64,000 nucleotides of DNA, taken from Desulfovibrionaceae bacterium. GTDB taxonomy: Bacteria > Desulfobacterota > Desulfovibrionia > Desulfovibrionales > Desulfovibrionaceae. Location of the stretch: the NCBI GenBank assembly GCA_910575755.1, contig CAJTFO010000002.1, positions 186,001-250,000 of the forward strand, written 5' to 3'. The notes beneath the pieces are model-generated. The model was not told where the DNA came from. It did no database searches and saw only the letters and a list, made by a program, of their open reading frames with translations. Each line of letters opens with the position of its first letter. The stretch's first letter is position 1. Of this stretch, positions 1 to 9,438 are shown one piece after another. A program made the translations under genes and the position numbers.

Positions 1-1
1 C

Positions 2-658
2 GCCTTCGGCTGCCGCCATCACGGGCGCAAAATCGGCAGCTTCGGGGATATGGTCTGCTTCAGTTTCGACGGCATCAAGAACATCACTTCCGGCGAGGGC
101 GGCTGCCTGGTGGCCTTTGACGCCGAGGCCGCCCGCCTGGCCTCGGACGCGCGCCTGCTCTCGGTGGAAAATGACGCGCGGCAGCGTTTCGCCGGCGCGC
201 GCTCCTGGGATCCGGACGTCAGACGGCAGGGCTGGCGCTATCATATGAGCAATATCATGGCCGCCATCGGCAGGGTGCAGCTCTCCCGGCTGGAGAGCGA
301 ATTCATCCCGGCCCGGCGCGCTCTGGCCGCCGCCTACGCCGAAGGCCTGGCCCATCTGCCGGGCGTGGCCCTGCTGCACGCCGACCCGGCGGACTTCATC
401 GTGCCGCACATCCTGCCCGTACGCATTCTCAACGGGCGCAAGGATGCGGTCAGGGAGGCCCTGAACGGGGAGGGCATACCCACGGGCGTACACTACAAGC
501 CCAACCATCTGCTGAGTTTCTTTGGCGGCGGCGCCCTGCCTCTGCCGGTCACTGAGCGGCTTTATGCGGAGCTGCTGACCCTGCCCCTGCACCCCGGCCT
601 GAACCGGGAGGATGTGGAAAAAATCCGCTCCGCTCTGGCCCGCGCCCTATCGGCATAG
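2..658 (+). CDS. DegT/DnrJ/EryC1/StrS-family sugar aminotransferase, 5' end outside window
   Basis: The reading frame is open from base 2, so the gene starts before the window and 218 C-terminal residues are visible. The segment around base 77 reads SFDGIKNITSGEGG, the family's PLP-lysine region (lysine at visible residue 26). Members transfer an amino group to a keto-sugar nucleotide, for example in making amino sugars for surface glycans. It is followed after 48 bases by a GT2 glycosyltransferase and a GtrA-like protein, which fits a glycan or lipid-A modification operon. The exact sugar substrate cannot be read from the sequence. Confidence 0.88.
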   Translation, partial: AFGCRHHGRKIGSFGDMVCFSFDGIKNITSGEGGCLVAFDAEAARLASDARLLSVENDARQRFAGARSWDPDVRRQGWRYHMSNIMAAIGRVQLSRLESEFIPARRALAAAYAEGLAHLPGVALLHADPADFIVPHILPVRILNGRKDAVREALNGEGIPTGVHYKPNHLLSFFGGGALPLPVTERLYAELLTLPLHPGLNREDVEKIRSALARALSA

Positions 659-706
659 GGGCTTTGCGCGCAGGCCGTTCCGCTGTTTTTGCCTGAAGGA
701 GTCGTC

Positions 707-1663
707 ATGCCCGCCCGTCCCGCCCCATTGCTGGCTCTGGTCGTCCCCTGCTACAACGAAGAGGAAACCCTGCCGCGCACCTTGACCGCCCTGGCGGCGC
801 TGCTGGAGCGTTGCAAGGCTCAGGGCCTGATCCGGCCTGAAAGCTACGCCCTGTATGTGGATGACGGCAGCCGCGACCGAACCTGGCAGTTGCTTGAAGC
901 TCGTCACCGCCAGGACCCTTTCTGCCGGGGCGTCAGCTTCGCGGCCAATGCCGGGCATCAGAACGCGGTCTGGGCCGGCATGGACACGGCCCGCCAATGG
1001 GGGGCGGACTGCATTATCAGCCTGGACGCCGATCTTCAGGACGACATCGGCGTTATTCCGGACATGCTGGCCCGCTATGCGGAAGGCTGCGACATTGTTT
1101 ACGGCGTGCGCAACGACCGCAGCACGGATACCGCTTTCAAGCGGGGCACGGCGCACTTTTTTTATCGGCTCATGGGCTGGCTGAATGTGCGCCTGATACC
1201 GGACCACGCGGACTACCGCCTGGTGTCCCGGCCCGTGCTGGAGGCCCTGCGGGGCTTTGATGAGCAGACGCTTTTTCTGCGCGGGCTTTTCCCCTCGCTG
1301 GGCTTCAAAACCGACAGGGTCTATTATTCCCGGCTCTCGCGGCAGGCCGGAGAAAGCAAATACCCCCTGCTGAAAATGCTGTCCTTCGCCTGGAAGGGCA
1401 TCACCTCCTGCAGCGCGGCTCCCCTGCGCCTGGCGGGCTTTATGAGCCTGCTCTGCATGCTTGCGGCCCTGGTCTGCTGCGTGTTTTCGTTTTTCAGATA
1501 TCTGGAGGGCGAAGTCATCCAGGGCTGGACCTCCCTGATGATCGTGGCGCTGCTGCTGGGTTCGGTGCAATTGTTCTGCCTCTCGGTCATGGGCGAGTAC
1601 ATTGCCAAGATTTTCACTGAAGTGCGGCGTCGGCCCCGCTATATTGTGGAAAAGACCCTATGA
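707..1663 (+). CDS. GT2 glycosyltransferase, polyprenyl-phosphate sugar synthase type (GtrB/DPM-like)
   Basis: A 318-residue protein. I chose the ATG at 707 because GAAGGAG lies five bases upstream; an in-frame TTG at 689 has no such site. The N-terminus has the GT-A fold motifs VVPCYNEE, DDGSRD and DADLQDD. Two hydrophobic segments near the C-terminus (about residues 240-265 and 275-300) anchor it in the inner membrane. GtrB/ArnC/DPM1-type enzymes load a sugar from a nucleotide onto undecaprenyl phosphate on the cytoplasmic face. Its stop overlaps the start of the GtrA-like gene (ATGA), the usual partner for flipping that lipid-sugar. Confidence 0.88.
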   Translation: MPARPAPLLALVVPCYNEEETLPRTLTALAALLERCKAQGLIRPESYALYVDDGSRDRTWQLLEARHRQDPFCRGVSFAANAGHQNAVWAGMDTARQWGADCIISLDADLQDDIGVIPDMLARYAEGCDIVYGVRNDRSTDTAFKRGTAHFFYRLMGWLNVRLIPDHADYRLVSRPVLEALRGFDEQTLFLRGLFPSLGFKTDRVYYSRLSRQAGESKYPLLKMLSFAWKGITSCSAAPLRLAGFMSLLCMLAALVCCVFSFFRYLEGEVIQGWTSLMIVALLLGSVQLFCLSVMGEYIAKIFTEVRRRPRYIVEKTL

Positions 1664-2130
1664 CCGGCGCTGTTTCCACCCTGGAGGATCTGCGGCATTT
1701 CGTGCGCAGCCTGCTGGCCCGGCGCTGGATACGTTTTGGCCTGGTGGGCGGCGCGGCCACCCTGTGCTATGCCCTTCTGGGCCTGCTTTTTGTGAACGCC
1801 TGGGCCATGCCCCTGCTGGCGGGCAACGGTCTGGCCTATCTGATCAGCTTTGCCGTTTCCTATCTTGGTCAAAGTTTCTGGACCTTCCAGGCCGGAGGCG
1901 GCCACCGGGCCATGCTGCCGCGCTTCGCCGCCACCCAGGCTGTGGGCCTGGGGCTGAACTCCTGCATTGTCTGGCTGCTGGTTCGTTTCGGCCTGGGCTA
2001 TGAGCTGGCCATGCCCGTGGCCGTGGCGCTTGTGCCGGTTTTTGTCTATCTGCTCTGCAAATACTGGGTCTTTCGTCGGACGCGCGGCCTGAACGCTTCC
2101 GGCAATGCTCCGGAGGACGTGAAGGCATGA
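1660..2130 (+). CDS. GtrA-like membrane protein (lipid-linked sugar flippase family)
   Basis: A 156-residue protein with four hydrophobic segments. It shows the GtrA signature (RFGLVGGAAT near residue 24, an LSYLGQSFWTF-like segment, and the terminal KYWVFRR). GtrA proteins are thought to move undecaprenyl-phosphate sugars across the inner membrane. ATGA overlaps on both sides join it translationally to the GT2 genes upstream and downstream, so the three probably work on one glycan decoration. Confidence 0.85.
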   Translation: MTGAVSTLEDLRHFVRSLLARRWIRFGLVGGAATLCYALLGLLFVNAWAMPLLAGNGLAYLISFAVSYLGQSFWTFQAGGGHRAMLPRFAATQAVGLGLNSCIVWLLVRFGLGYELAMPVAVALVPVFVYLLCKYWVFRRTRGLNASGNAPEDVKA

Positions 2131-3089
2131 GCGCTCCCGCTGTTTCCGTCATCATGAACTGCCTGAACAGCGCGCGGGATCTGCGCGCGGCTCTGGACAG
2201 CCTCATGGCCCAGAGCCTTGAGGATTTTGAAATCATCTTCTGGGACAACGGCTCCACGGACGACAGTCCGGCCATCGCCCGCAGTTATGGCCCCAGGCTG
2301 CGTTATTTCCGCGGAGAAACAACCGTGCCCCTGGGCGCGGCGCGCAATCTGGCCCTGGCGCAGGCGCGCGGCCGCTATCTGGCTTTTCTGGACTGCGATG
2401 ATCTCTGGCGACCGCAAAAGCTGGAAAAACAGGTGGCCCTGTTTGAAGCCCATGCGCGGGTGGGTCTGGTCTGCACCGATACGGAAATTTTTGACGGCAG
2501 GCGCACGCTCAGACGCCTTTTTGCCGAGGCCCGGCCCGCGCGCGGCATGGTTTTCGGCGCGCTCATGGAACGGCAGTGGATTTCCATGTCCTCGGCCATG
2601 ATCCGGCGTGAGGCCCTGGACGGGCTGGCGGCGGAGGCCGGGGCGCAGACGGGCGGCTGGTTTGACGAAAGCCTCAATGTCTGCGAGGAGGCCGATGTTT
2701 TTTACCGCATCGCCCATGACTGGGAGCTGGACTATGTGGACGAGCCCCTGACCCTCTGGCGGGTGCATGGAACCAATACCACATTCCGCAAATTCGGCCA
2801 GTTCGCGGATGAAACCCTGCGCATTCTGGACAAGCACCGCCGCCTCTACCCCGGCTATGACGCGGAGCACGCCGACCTGGCGGCCCTGCTGACGCGACGC
2901 GCGGCCTTTCAGAAGGCCGTGGCCCTCTGGCGCGAGGGCCGCAATGCCGAAGCGCGCGCCGTCATGGAGCCCTGGCGCGGGGTGTCGCGCAAGTACCGCC
3001 TGTTCTGGTGGGCCAGTTTTCTGCCCGGCTCTCTTTTTGACCTGGCGGCGCGGGTGTATTTTGCCCTGCCCGCCAGCCTGCGCCGTTAG
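2127..3089 (+). CDS. GT2 family glycosyltransferase
   Basis: A 320-residue soluble GT2 enzyme. The N-terminal half has SVIMNCLNSA, WDNGSTDDSP and the metal-binding LDCDDLW. CEEADVFYRI near residue 195 resembles the catalytic-base region. There is no obvious membrane segment. It starts within the stop of the GtrA-like gene (ATGA), so it belongs to the same operon. The donor and acceptor sugars are unknown. Confidence 0.87.
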   Translation: MSAPAVSVIMNCLNSARDLRAALDSLMAQSLEDFEIIFWDNGSTDDSPAIARSYGPRLRYFRGETTVPLGAARNLALAQARGRYLAFLDCDDLWRPQKLEKQVALFEAHARVGLVCTDTEIFDGRRTLRRLFAEARPARGMVFGALMERQWISMSSAMIRREALDGLAAEAGAQTGGWFDESLNVCEEADVFYRIAHDWELDYVDEPLTLWRVHGTNTTFRKFGQFADETLRILDKHRRLYPGYDAEHADLAALLTRRAAFQKAVALWREGRNAEARAVMEPWRGVSRKYRLFWWASFLPGSLFDLAARVYFALPASLRR

Positions 3090-3199
3090 CCGTCCGTCTG
3101 CGCTGCGCTGCGGCGGAGCAAGGTTCGGGTACTGGCGTATCTTCCAATAAATAAAGAGTTTTTTGGATGCGCAGCCCTGTTGAGGGCCGGCTTTTCGTA

Positions 3200-3228
3200 T
3201 TGCGCGGCGCAACAAGTATGCGTATAGT
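3200..3228 (+). promoter_or_regulatory. possible sigma-70 promoter for the FG-GAP protein gene
   Basis: TTGCGC and TATAGT are separated by exactly 17 bases, about 60 bases before the chosen start. The -10 box matches consensus at five of six positions; the -35 box is weak. Confidence 0.35.
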
Positions 3229-3290
3229 ACGCTGATATGGCGGGGTTGGCGCTTCGCCGCGCCGCTGAAAAATACTCCAAGGAGTACGGG

Positions 3291-4967
3291 ATGAAATTTG
3301 CCATGCGATTGTCCTTTACGGCCTGCCTGCTGACGCTTGTTCTGGGACTGGCCCAGAGCGTTTCGGCCGCGCCGAAAAGTTTTGTGCTGCTGCCCTTTAC
3401 GGTGCATGCGCCGCAGAGCTACGCCTATCTGTCCAAAGCCGTGCCTGCCGCCATGCAGGCCCGGCTCAACCGGCCAGGCGTGCTGGAGGGACGCAGCGGG
3501 CAGGCCAGGGCAACTTCCGCCGCTGAAGCCCGCAAGGCCATGAACGGCGCGGATTACGCGGTGTGGGGCGCGGTGAGCGTCATGGGCAATGAGTGCACCG
3601 TTGAAGTGCACAGCGTGGACAAGGCCGGCAAGACCTGGAGCAAAACCGCCCAGGGGCCGCTGAGCGGCCTGACCGCCACGGTGCAGCAATTGAGCGCCGC
3701 GCTGGGCAGCGAGGCTTTCGGCGCGGCTGTGGCGGCGCGGCCCGGTTTTATGACGCCGGGCAAGGGCCAGCCGGTCAATCAGATGAACTCGGATATTCTG
3801 GTCAATGAAACGGGACAGCGGCAGGTCTACCTGAATCCTCAATTCCGCTATCAGGGGGCCGGGGCGGGCGACGGTTCGCGCCTGCGCAGCCAGCGCCTCA
3901 AGGACAACATGGTGGACATGGCCGTGGGCGATTTCAACGGCGACGGCAAAAACGAAGTCGCGGTGCTTGGCGATCACAGGCTGACCATCTATGTCTGGCA
4001 GCCTGACGGAAGGCTCAGGGAACTGGGTTCCGCCGTGGTTTCGCAGTCCAATCTCAATTTTTCCATGCGGGCCATTGATCTCAACCGCGACGGCGCCATG
4101 GAACTGGTGGTGGCCACCTTTGAAGAAGAGGACAACCGCCCCTACTCTTATTTTTATTCCTTCAAGGGCAACAAGCTGGCCCAGTACGCCGAACGCATTC
4201 CCTATTTCGCCAGCGTCATCAGAACTCCGCCCACCTTCACGCCCACCCTGGTGGGCCAGGGCTGGGATTCGCTCAAGCTCTTCTCTCCCGGCGTGCATGT
4301 GATGGTCAAGAGCGGCAACAAGTTCTCCCTGGGTTCCCGTCTGAATCTGCCCGCCGGCGCCACGGTATTCAATGTGGCCTGGCTGCCCGGCGGCAAGGAC
4401 GGCAAGGGCGCCCAGCTGGTCATGCTCACGGACGACGAGCGCATCAAGGTTTTCCAGGGTAACGGCAATACCCTGATCCATACCACTATGGAGCGTTTTT
4501 CCGGTTCCGCCACGGGCATGGATCATTACAAGGGCATGCCGGGCCTGGGCGTTGACCGCAACTACCAGTTGCCCAGCAAGTATTACGCGCCCATGCGCAT
4601 GGTCGCGGCAGACCTGGGCCGCACCGGCGAATATGCGCTGCTGCTCAACAAGCCCATTTCCACGGCTTCGCAGCTCTTTGACCGCTACCGCTTCTTCCCC
4701 CAGGGCGAAATCCATGCCCTGTACTGGGACGGCGTGGGCCTGGGCCTGAAGTGGAAAACCCGGCGCATCCGCGGTTCCGTTGCTGAAATCGACCTGGCCG
4801 ACGTGAACAATGACGGCATTCTGGACCTGGTGGTGGGGCTGAACACCTCGCCTGATCTGGGTATCGGCAGCCGTCAGAGCATGATCACCGCCTATCCGCT
4901 GGACGTGTCCCAGACCGACCCGAACGTGCCCGCGGATCTGAGCGATTTTGAGGTGAACCCCAACTAG
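3291..4967 (+). CDS. secreted FG-GAP/VCBS-repeat protein with TolB-N-like N-terminal domain
   Basis: A 558-residue protein. The start at 3291 follows AAGGAG and gives a clean signal peptide (cleavage after about residue 26, SVSA-A). Residues 29-145 (FVLLPFTVHA onward) resemble the TolB-N/CsgG-type periplasmic domain. A similar stretch begins the BamA protein at 20972-23737. The rest carries FG-GAP-like calcium-type motifs (DFNGDGKNE near 214, DLNRDG near 263, DVNNDGILD near the end), suggesting a beta-propeller. It is probably periplasmic or surface exposed. The function is not known. A terminator follows at 5019-5051, so it appears to be a single-gene transcript. Confidence 0.8.
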   Translation: MKFAMRLSFTACLLTLVLGLAQSVSAAPKSFVLLPFTVHAPQSYAYLSKAVPAAMQARLNRPGVLEGRSGQARATSAAEARKAMNGADYAVWGAVSVMGNECTVEVHSVDKAGKTWSKTAQGPLSGLTATVQQLSAALGSEAFGAAVAARPGFMTPGKGQPVNQMNSDILVNETGQRQVYLNPQFRYQGAGAGDGSRLRSQRLKDNMVDMAVGDFNGDGKNEVAVLGDHRLTIYVWQPDGRLRELGSAVVSQSNLNFSMRAIDLNRDGAMELVVATFEEEDNRPYSYFYSFKGNKLAQYAERIPYFASVIRTPPTFTPTLVGQGWDSLKLFSPGVHVMVKSGNKFSLGSRLNLPAGATVFNVAWLPGGKDGKGAQLVMLTDDERIKVFQGNGNTLIHTTMERFSGSATGMDHYKGMPGLGVDRNYQLPSKYYAPMRMVAADLGRTGEYALLLNKPISTASQLFDRYRFFPQGEIHALYWDGVGLGLKWKTRRIRGSVAEIDLADVNNDGILDLVVGLNTSPDLGIGSRQSMITAYPLDVSQTDPNVPADLSDFEVNPN

Positions 4968-5018
4968 CGTCCGCCGGCACGGCGCTGTGTGAAACAGTTC
5001 TGGATCGTATGGCAATCC

Positions 5019-5051
5019 GGCCCTCCGCCTGCCGGGCGGGGGGCCTTTTTT
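5019..5051 (+). terminator. rho-independent terminator after the FG-GAP gene
   Basis: An 11-base stem (5019-5029 with 5035-5045, one G-U pair) is followed directly by six T residues. It separates the FG-GAP gene from purD. Confidence 0.85.
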
Positions 5052-5081
5052 CATCCATCATCAGCACAAAAGGAGGGCAAG

Positions 5082-6395
5082 GTGCGCATCCTTGTGATCG
5101 GTTCCGGCGGACGTGAACACGCCCTGGTCTGGAAATTGCGCCAGAGCCCGCAGGTCAGTGAAATTTTCGCGGCGCCCGGCAACGGCGGCACATGCGGCGA
5201 GGGCGCGACCAATGTGCCGGTGGCCGCTGACGACCTGGACGGGCTTGTGGCCCTGGCCCGTCGGGAAAAGATTGATCTGGTGGTTCCCGGCCCCGAATTA
5301 CCGCTGACGCTGGGCATTGCGGACCGCATGCGCGAAGCCGGCATAGCCTGTTTCGGCCCGGACGCCTATGGCGCGCGCCTGGAGGGCAGCAAGGCCTTTG
5401 CCAAGGAAATCATGACCCGGGCCGGCGTGCCCACAGCCCGTTGCGCCGTGTTCAGCGATGCGGAAGCGGCCAGAAATCATATTCTCAAGGCGGGCGCGCC
5501 CCTGGTGGTCAAGGCTGACGGTCTGGCCGCCGGCAAGGGGGTGGTGGTCGCCGAAACTTCGCGGGAAGCCCTTCAGGCTGTGAACGAAATAATGGACAGC
5601 CGGGCCTTCGGCGCGGCGGGCGAGCGCGTGGTGCTGGAGGAATGCCTGGTGGGCGAGGAGGTCTCCCTCCTCTGCTTCTGCGACGGCGAACGGGCCGTGC
5701 CTCTGCCTTCGGCCCAGGACCACAAGGCCGCCTGGGACGGCGACAAGGGGCCTAACACCGGCGGCATGGGGGCCTACAGCCCCGCTCCGGTGCTGCCCTA
5801 CGACCAGTTGGAGAAAATGGCCGATCTGACCATACGGCCCGTTCTCAGGGAACTGGCCAGGGATGGCCATCCCTTTGTGGGCGTGCTGTACGCCGGCCTG
5901 ATGCTCACCGCCGACGGCCCCAGGGTGCTGGAGTACAACGTCCGTTTCGGCGATCCGGAATGCCAGCCCCTGCTGGCGCGGCTGGATGGCGATCTGGCGC
6001 AGGTCATGCTGGACTGCGTCAACGGCGGACTGAATCCGGCCCGCTTCGGCTACGGCCCGCGCACCGCGCTGGGGGTGGTGCTCACCGCCAGGGGCTACCC
6101 TGGCGCATACCCCAGGGGGCTGACCATCACGGGCATTGAAGAGGCTGAAGCTGTGCCTGGCGTCAAGGTATTTCACAGCGGCACGACCGTCAGGGATCAG
6201 ACGCTGGTTTCCAGCGGCGGGCGCGTGCTCTGCGTCACGGCTTTGGGCGACGATCTGCCCGCGGCCCAAAAGGCCGCTTACGCCGCTCTGGAAAAAATCC
6301 ACATGCCGGAAGCCTTTTACCGCACGGATATAGGCGACAAGGGCATCCGCCGTCTGGCGGAGCAGTCCCGGACGTCAGCGGACGCCGGCAAGTAA
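5082..6395 (+). CDS. purD: phosphoribosylamine-glycine ligase (GARS)
   Basis: A 437-residue ATP-grasp enzyme that joins glycine to phosphoribosylamine in purine synthesis. The start is GTG at 5082 behind AAGGAGG; the longer upstream frame runs back through the terminator. The N-terminal GSGGREHAL motif, [13 protein letters not shown] near residue 142 and [12 protein letters not shown] near residue 285 are family hallmarks. purE follows after 41 bases on the same strand. Confidence 0.97.
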   Translation: MRILVIGSGGREHALVWKLRQSPQVSEIFAAPGNGGTCGEGATNVPVAADDLDGLVALARREKIDLVVPGPELPLTLGIADRMREAGIACFGPDAYGARLEGSKAFAKEIMTRAGVPTARCAVFSDAEAARNHILKAGAPLVVKADGLAAGKGVVVAETSREALQAVNEIMDSRAFGAAGERVVLEECLVGEEVSLLCFCDGERAVPLPSAQDHKAAWDGDKGPNTGGMGAYSPAPVLPYDQLEKMADLTIRPVLRELARDGHPFVGVLYAGLMLTADGPRVLEYNVRFGDPECQPLLARLDGDLAQVMLDCVNGGLNPARFGYGPRTALGVVLTARGYPGAYPRGLTITGIEEAEAVPGVKVFHSGTTVRDQTLVSSGGRVLCVTALGDDLPAAQKAAYAALEKIHMPEAFYRTDIGDKGIRRLAEQSRTSADAGK

Positions 6396-6436
6396 GTCCC
6401 GTTCAGGGAAAATACCGAAGCAAACAGGGAAAGCTC

Positions 6437-6934
6437 ATGGCGCATGTCGTTATTTTGATGGGGTCCAAATCCGATGAGGAAAAGGTCAGCCCCTGTGTGG
6501 ATGTTCTGAAAAGTCTGGGCATTGAGTATGTCTTTACCGTGAGTTCGGCCCATCGCACGCCGGAACGCACAGAAGCCCTGGTGCGCGATGAGGAGGCCAG
6601 GGGCGCGGGGGTGTTCATCTGCGCCGCCGGCATGGCCGCGCATCTGGCCGGGGCCGTGGCCGCGCGCACCAGCAGGCCGGTTATCGGCATCCCGGTGTCC
6701 GGCGGCGGGCTGGCCGGTATGGACGCGCTGTTCTCCACCGTGCAGATGCCTCCCGGCTTCCCGGTGGCCACAGTGGCTCTGGACAAGGCCGGGGCGCGCA
6801 ACGCGGCCTGGCTGGCCGCCCAGATTCTGGCTGTGGCCGATCCCGTCTTGCGGGAAAAAATTGAGGCGGCCCGCGCCAAAATGCGCGCCGATGTGGAAAA
6901 GGCCGGCGAAGAGATCAGCAAAAAATACGCCTGA
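6437..6934 (+). CDS. purE: 5-(carboxyamino)imidazole ribonucleotide mutase, class I PurE
   Basis: A 165-residue protein with LMGSKSDEE at the N-terminus, SSAHRTPER near residue 36 and [11 protein letters not shown] near residue 100. It resembles class I (N5-CAIR mutase) more than the animal/treponeme carboxylase class. Class I normally works with PurK, which is not in this window. It probably shares a transcript with purD. Confidence 0.95.
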   Translation: MAHVVILMGSKSDEEKVSPCVDVLKSLGIEYVFTVSSAHRTPERTEALVRDEEARGAGVFICAAGMAAHLAGAVAARTSRPVIGIPVSGGGLAGMDALFSTVQMPPGFPVATVALDKAGARNAAWLAAQILAVADPVLREKIEAARAKMRADVEKAGEEISKKYA

Positions 6935-6959
6935 ACGCAAAACGCGGGTGTGGCGATGA

Positions 6960-6992
6960 AAGGCCTCCGGAGAACGGCTCTCTGGAGGCCTT
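6960..6992. terminator. hairpin between convergent purE and zinc-ribbon gene
   Basis: A perfect nine-base stem (6960-6968 with 6984-6992) lies between the ends of two convergent genes. There is no strong T run, so termination in either direction is likely but not certain. Confidence 0.5.
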
Positions 6993-7012
6993 CTGCATGG
7001 AGGAGCATGGGT

Positions 7013-7315
7013 TCAGGCCGTGCCGTAGTAAGGGGGGCGGCGTGTTTCCGCCGCGGCGCTGACCCGGAAAATCTGAACCGTGTACTGGCCCTTGCCGCCG
7101 CACAGGGGGCAGCCGTCCGTGACCAGCAGGCAGGAGGCGTCCAGTTCCAGGGGATCAATGCCCGCCTGTTCCAGAAGGCGCGTGGCCCGGCCCTGTTCCC
7201 ACATGACCGGCGCGCCGCAGCGGCCGCACTCCACATAGAGCAGTTCGGGGTCATAGCCCCTGGGTGCGAAGAAGCCGGCTTCGGCATTCGCAATGACTGT
7301 GCTTGTCGTGTGCAT
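7013..7315 (-). CDS. small protein with two CxxC motifs (zinc-ribbon-like), unknown function
   Basis: A 100-residue protein if it starts at the ATG ending at 7315, which has GGGAG about six bases upstream; the longer frame has a low-complexity N-terminus. CGRCG near residue 30 and CPLCGG near residue 67 could bind one zinc. I do not recognise a family. It is divergent from mutL and convergent with purE, so it has no operon partner that hints at a role. Confidence 0.7.
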   Translation of the reverse strand: MHTTSTVIANAEAGFFAPRGYDPELLYVECGRCGAPVMWEQGRATRLLEQAGIDPLELDASCLLVTDGCPLCGGKGQYTVQIFRVSAAAETRRPPYYGTA

Positions 7316-7456
7316 GCTGTTCTCCCGGCAGGCGGCCCGCGCGCGCATGGCCTGGCGCAATTTCCGCCTGCCTCTTTCAAAATAAGCACGCCGCGCCGAA
7401 AGGCAAGCGCGCGGTGACGGCTTGCGTTGCGGGGATGAGCCGACTACACTGGCTTC

Positions 7457-9406
7457 ATGTCTGAAAATATGCGTCATATCCGTTTGTTACCGCCTGAGTT
7501 GCGCAATCAGATCGCGGCCGGTGAAGTGGTGGAACGCCCGGCCAGCGTGCTCAAGGAGCTGGTGGAAAACAGTCTGGACGCCGACGCTACTCGCGTGGAC
7601 GTGCGCCTGGACAACGGCGGCCAGAGCCTGATCCGCGTGCAGGACGACGGCTGCGGCATCGCCGCCGAAGAGCTGGAGCTTTCCGTCACGCGCCATGCCA
7701 CCAGCAAGATCGCCAGCGTGGACGATCTGGAGAGCATCCGTTCTTATGGCTTCCGGGGCGAGGCCCTGCCCAGCATAGCCTCTGTTTCCCGCTTTCGCAT
7801 TGTTTCGGCCTGCGCAGACGCGGCCCACTGTGTGGAAGTGGAGCACGGCCGTCTGCTGACGTCAAGTCCGGCGGCGCTGCACAAGGGAACCATTGTGGAG
7901 GTGCGCGATCTTTTTTCCAATATACCCGCCCGCCTCAAATTTTTAAAGACCCCGGCCACGGAGTTCAAGCGCGCCCAGGACTGGCTGGCGCGCCTGGCCC
8001 TGGCCCGCGCGGATGTGGGCTTCAGCCTGCATTCCGGCGAACGCGAGGCGCTGCGCTTTCTGCCGGGGCAGACCCTGCGCGACCGTCTGGCCCTGCTCTG
8101 GCCCCGCCTGATTGCGGAGGCCCTGCGTCCCTTTGAGCAAGAGCGTCACGGCATCCGCGCGCACGGCCTGGCGGCGCTGCCCACAGTGAGCCAGCCGCGC
8201 GCGGACCGCATCCTGCTTTTTGTCAACAGCCGCCCGGTGACGGACAAACGCCTGCTGGCCGCAGTGCGCGAAGCCTACAAGGGCCGTCTGACCAGCCGCG
8301 ACTATCCGCAGGTAGCGCTTTTTGTGGATATGGACCCGCGCGAGGTGGATGTCAACGTGCATCCGGCCAAGTCCGAAGTGCGTTTCCGGGATGAATCGGC
8401 GGTCTTTTCCGCCTGTCTGCATGCCGTGCAAAGCGCGCTGACCACGTCTTTCACCGCCGCCCTGGCGGAAACCGCGTCTGACTCCGGCCATGACGCGGCA
8501 ACAGCGCAGCCTGCCGCCGGACAGAGCGCGTCCCGGCCGCGGGGCTTCTGGGGCAGCCTGGACGACCCGCCCTTGCTGACCCGCCCCAAAATCCCGCATG
8601 TGCCGGACATGCCGGCGGAAAGCTGGCAAGTGGGCGCGCCCGCCGGCCTGGGCGCGGCCCCGCGCGTTTTCGCCCCGGCCGCGGAAGAGGCTGCGCCGTA
8701 TGGGGCCAGCGCGCCGCCCTGCTTCCCCCCCGACAGGGAAAGGGAAGAAGCTGCTTCCCCGCCGGGTGTGGACTGGTCCGCATCCGCGCCGGAACCGGAG
8801 GTCATGGGGGGCGGCACGGCCACGCCCCAGGCCGCCCCTGAACGCGCCCCCTTGCGCATCGGTCCCTTTGCCTATCTGGGGCAGGTGGCCGACACCTATC
8901 TGATTCTGCGCGACAACGAGGGGGCCCTGCTTCTGCTGGATCAGCACGCCGCGCATGAGCGGGTATTGTATGCGCGCCTGCGCCAGGGCGGATTTGCGGG
9001 CACGGGGCAGTGCCTGGCTCTGCCGCTGGAGCTCACGCTGCATCCCGCGGAACGGGAACGCTTTCAGGAGTTGCGCCGGCGTCTCGAAAGTCTGGGCTTC
9101 TCCCTGGAATGCGCGGGCGAGGCCCTGCTGGTGCGGGCCATGCCGCCCCTGCTGTCGCGCGCCGAGGCCCGCGATTTTCTGCGCGAGGCCCTGGCCGGGC
9201 GCAAGGATGATCTGGCGGGCATGTTCATTTCCATGTCCTGCAAGGGGGCCATCAAGGCCGGTCAACGCCTCACGGACGATGAGGCCGTCGGGCTGCTGAG
9301 CCAGTGGCTGACCGTTGCGGAGCGGGAATATTGCCCGCACGGTCGCCCCTGTGTTCTGCGCTGGGACGCGGCGGCTCTGGAAAAACTCTTCAAGCGCCGG
9401 CAGTGA
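7457..9406 (+). CDS. mutL: DNA mismatch repair protein MutL
   Basis: A 649-residue GHKL-ATPase mismatch repair protein. The N-terminal ATPase motifs are present: ELVENSLDADA near residue 32, DDGCGI near 63 and GFRGEAL near 95. A Pro/Ala-rich linker (about 330-465) joins the C-terminal dimerisation domain. That domain has DQHAAHERVLYA at residues 495-506, SCKGAIKAG near 596 and CPHGRP near 631. The endonuclease motif DQHA(X)2E(X)4E lacks its last glutamate (alanine at 506). Nicking activity is therefore uncertain. Confidence 0.96.
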   Translation: MSENMRHIRLLPPELRNQIAAGEVVERPASVLKELVENSLDADATRVDVRLDNGGQSLIRVQDDGCGIAAEELELSVTRHATSKIASVDDLESIRSYGFRGEALPSIASVSRFRIVSACADAAHCVEVEHGRLLTSSPAALHKGTIVEVRDLFSNIPARLKFLKTPATEFKRAQDWLARLALARADVGFSLHSGEREALRFLPGQTLRDRLALLWPRLIAEALRPFEQERHGIRAHGLAALPTVSQPRADRILLFVNSRPVTDKRLLAAVREAYKGRLTSRDYPQVALFVDMDPREVDVNVHPAKSEVRFRDESAVFSACLHAVQSALTTSFTAALAETASDSGHDAATAQPAAGQSASRPRGFWGSLDDPPLLTRPKIPHVPDMPAESWQVGAPAGLGAAPRVFAPAAEEAAPYGASAPPCFPPDREREEAASPPGVDWSASAPEPEVMGGGTATPQAAPERAPLRIGPFAYLGQVADTYLILRDNEGALLLLDQHAAHERVLYARLRQGGFAGTGQCLALPLELTLHPAERERFQELRRRLESLGFSLECAGEALLVRAMPPLLSRAEARDFLREALAGRKDDLAGMFISMSCKGAIKAGQRLTDDEAVGLLSQWLTVAEREYCPHGRPCVLRWDAAALEKLFKRRQ

Positions 9407-9438
9407 GCGCGGGCGGCTCTTTTGCTCCGGCAGGCGGC

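Noticed and set aside
2046-5054. 1002-residue open frame on the minus strand across a GT2 and the FG-GAP gene
   Set aside because: It is a high-GC antisense shadow with no motif or ribosome site; both plus-strand genes have clear family matches.
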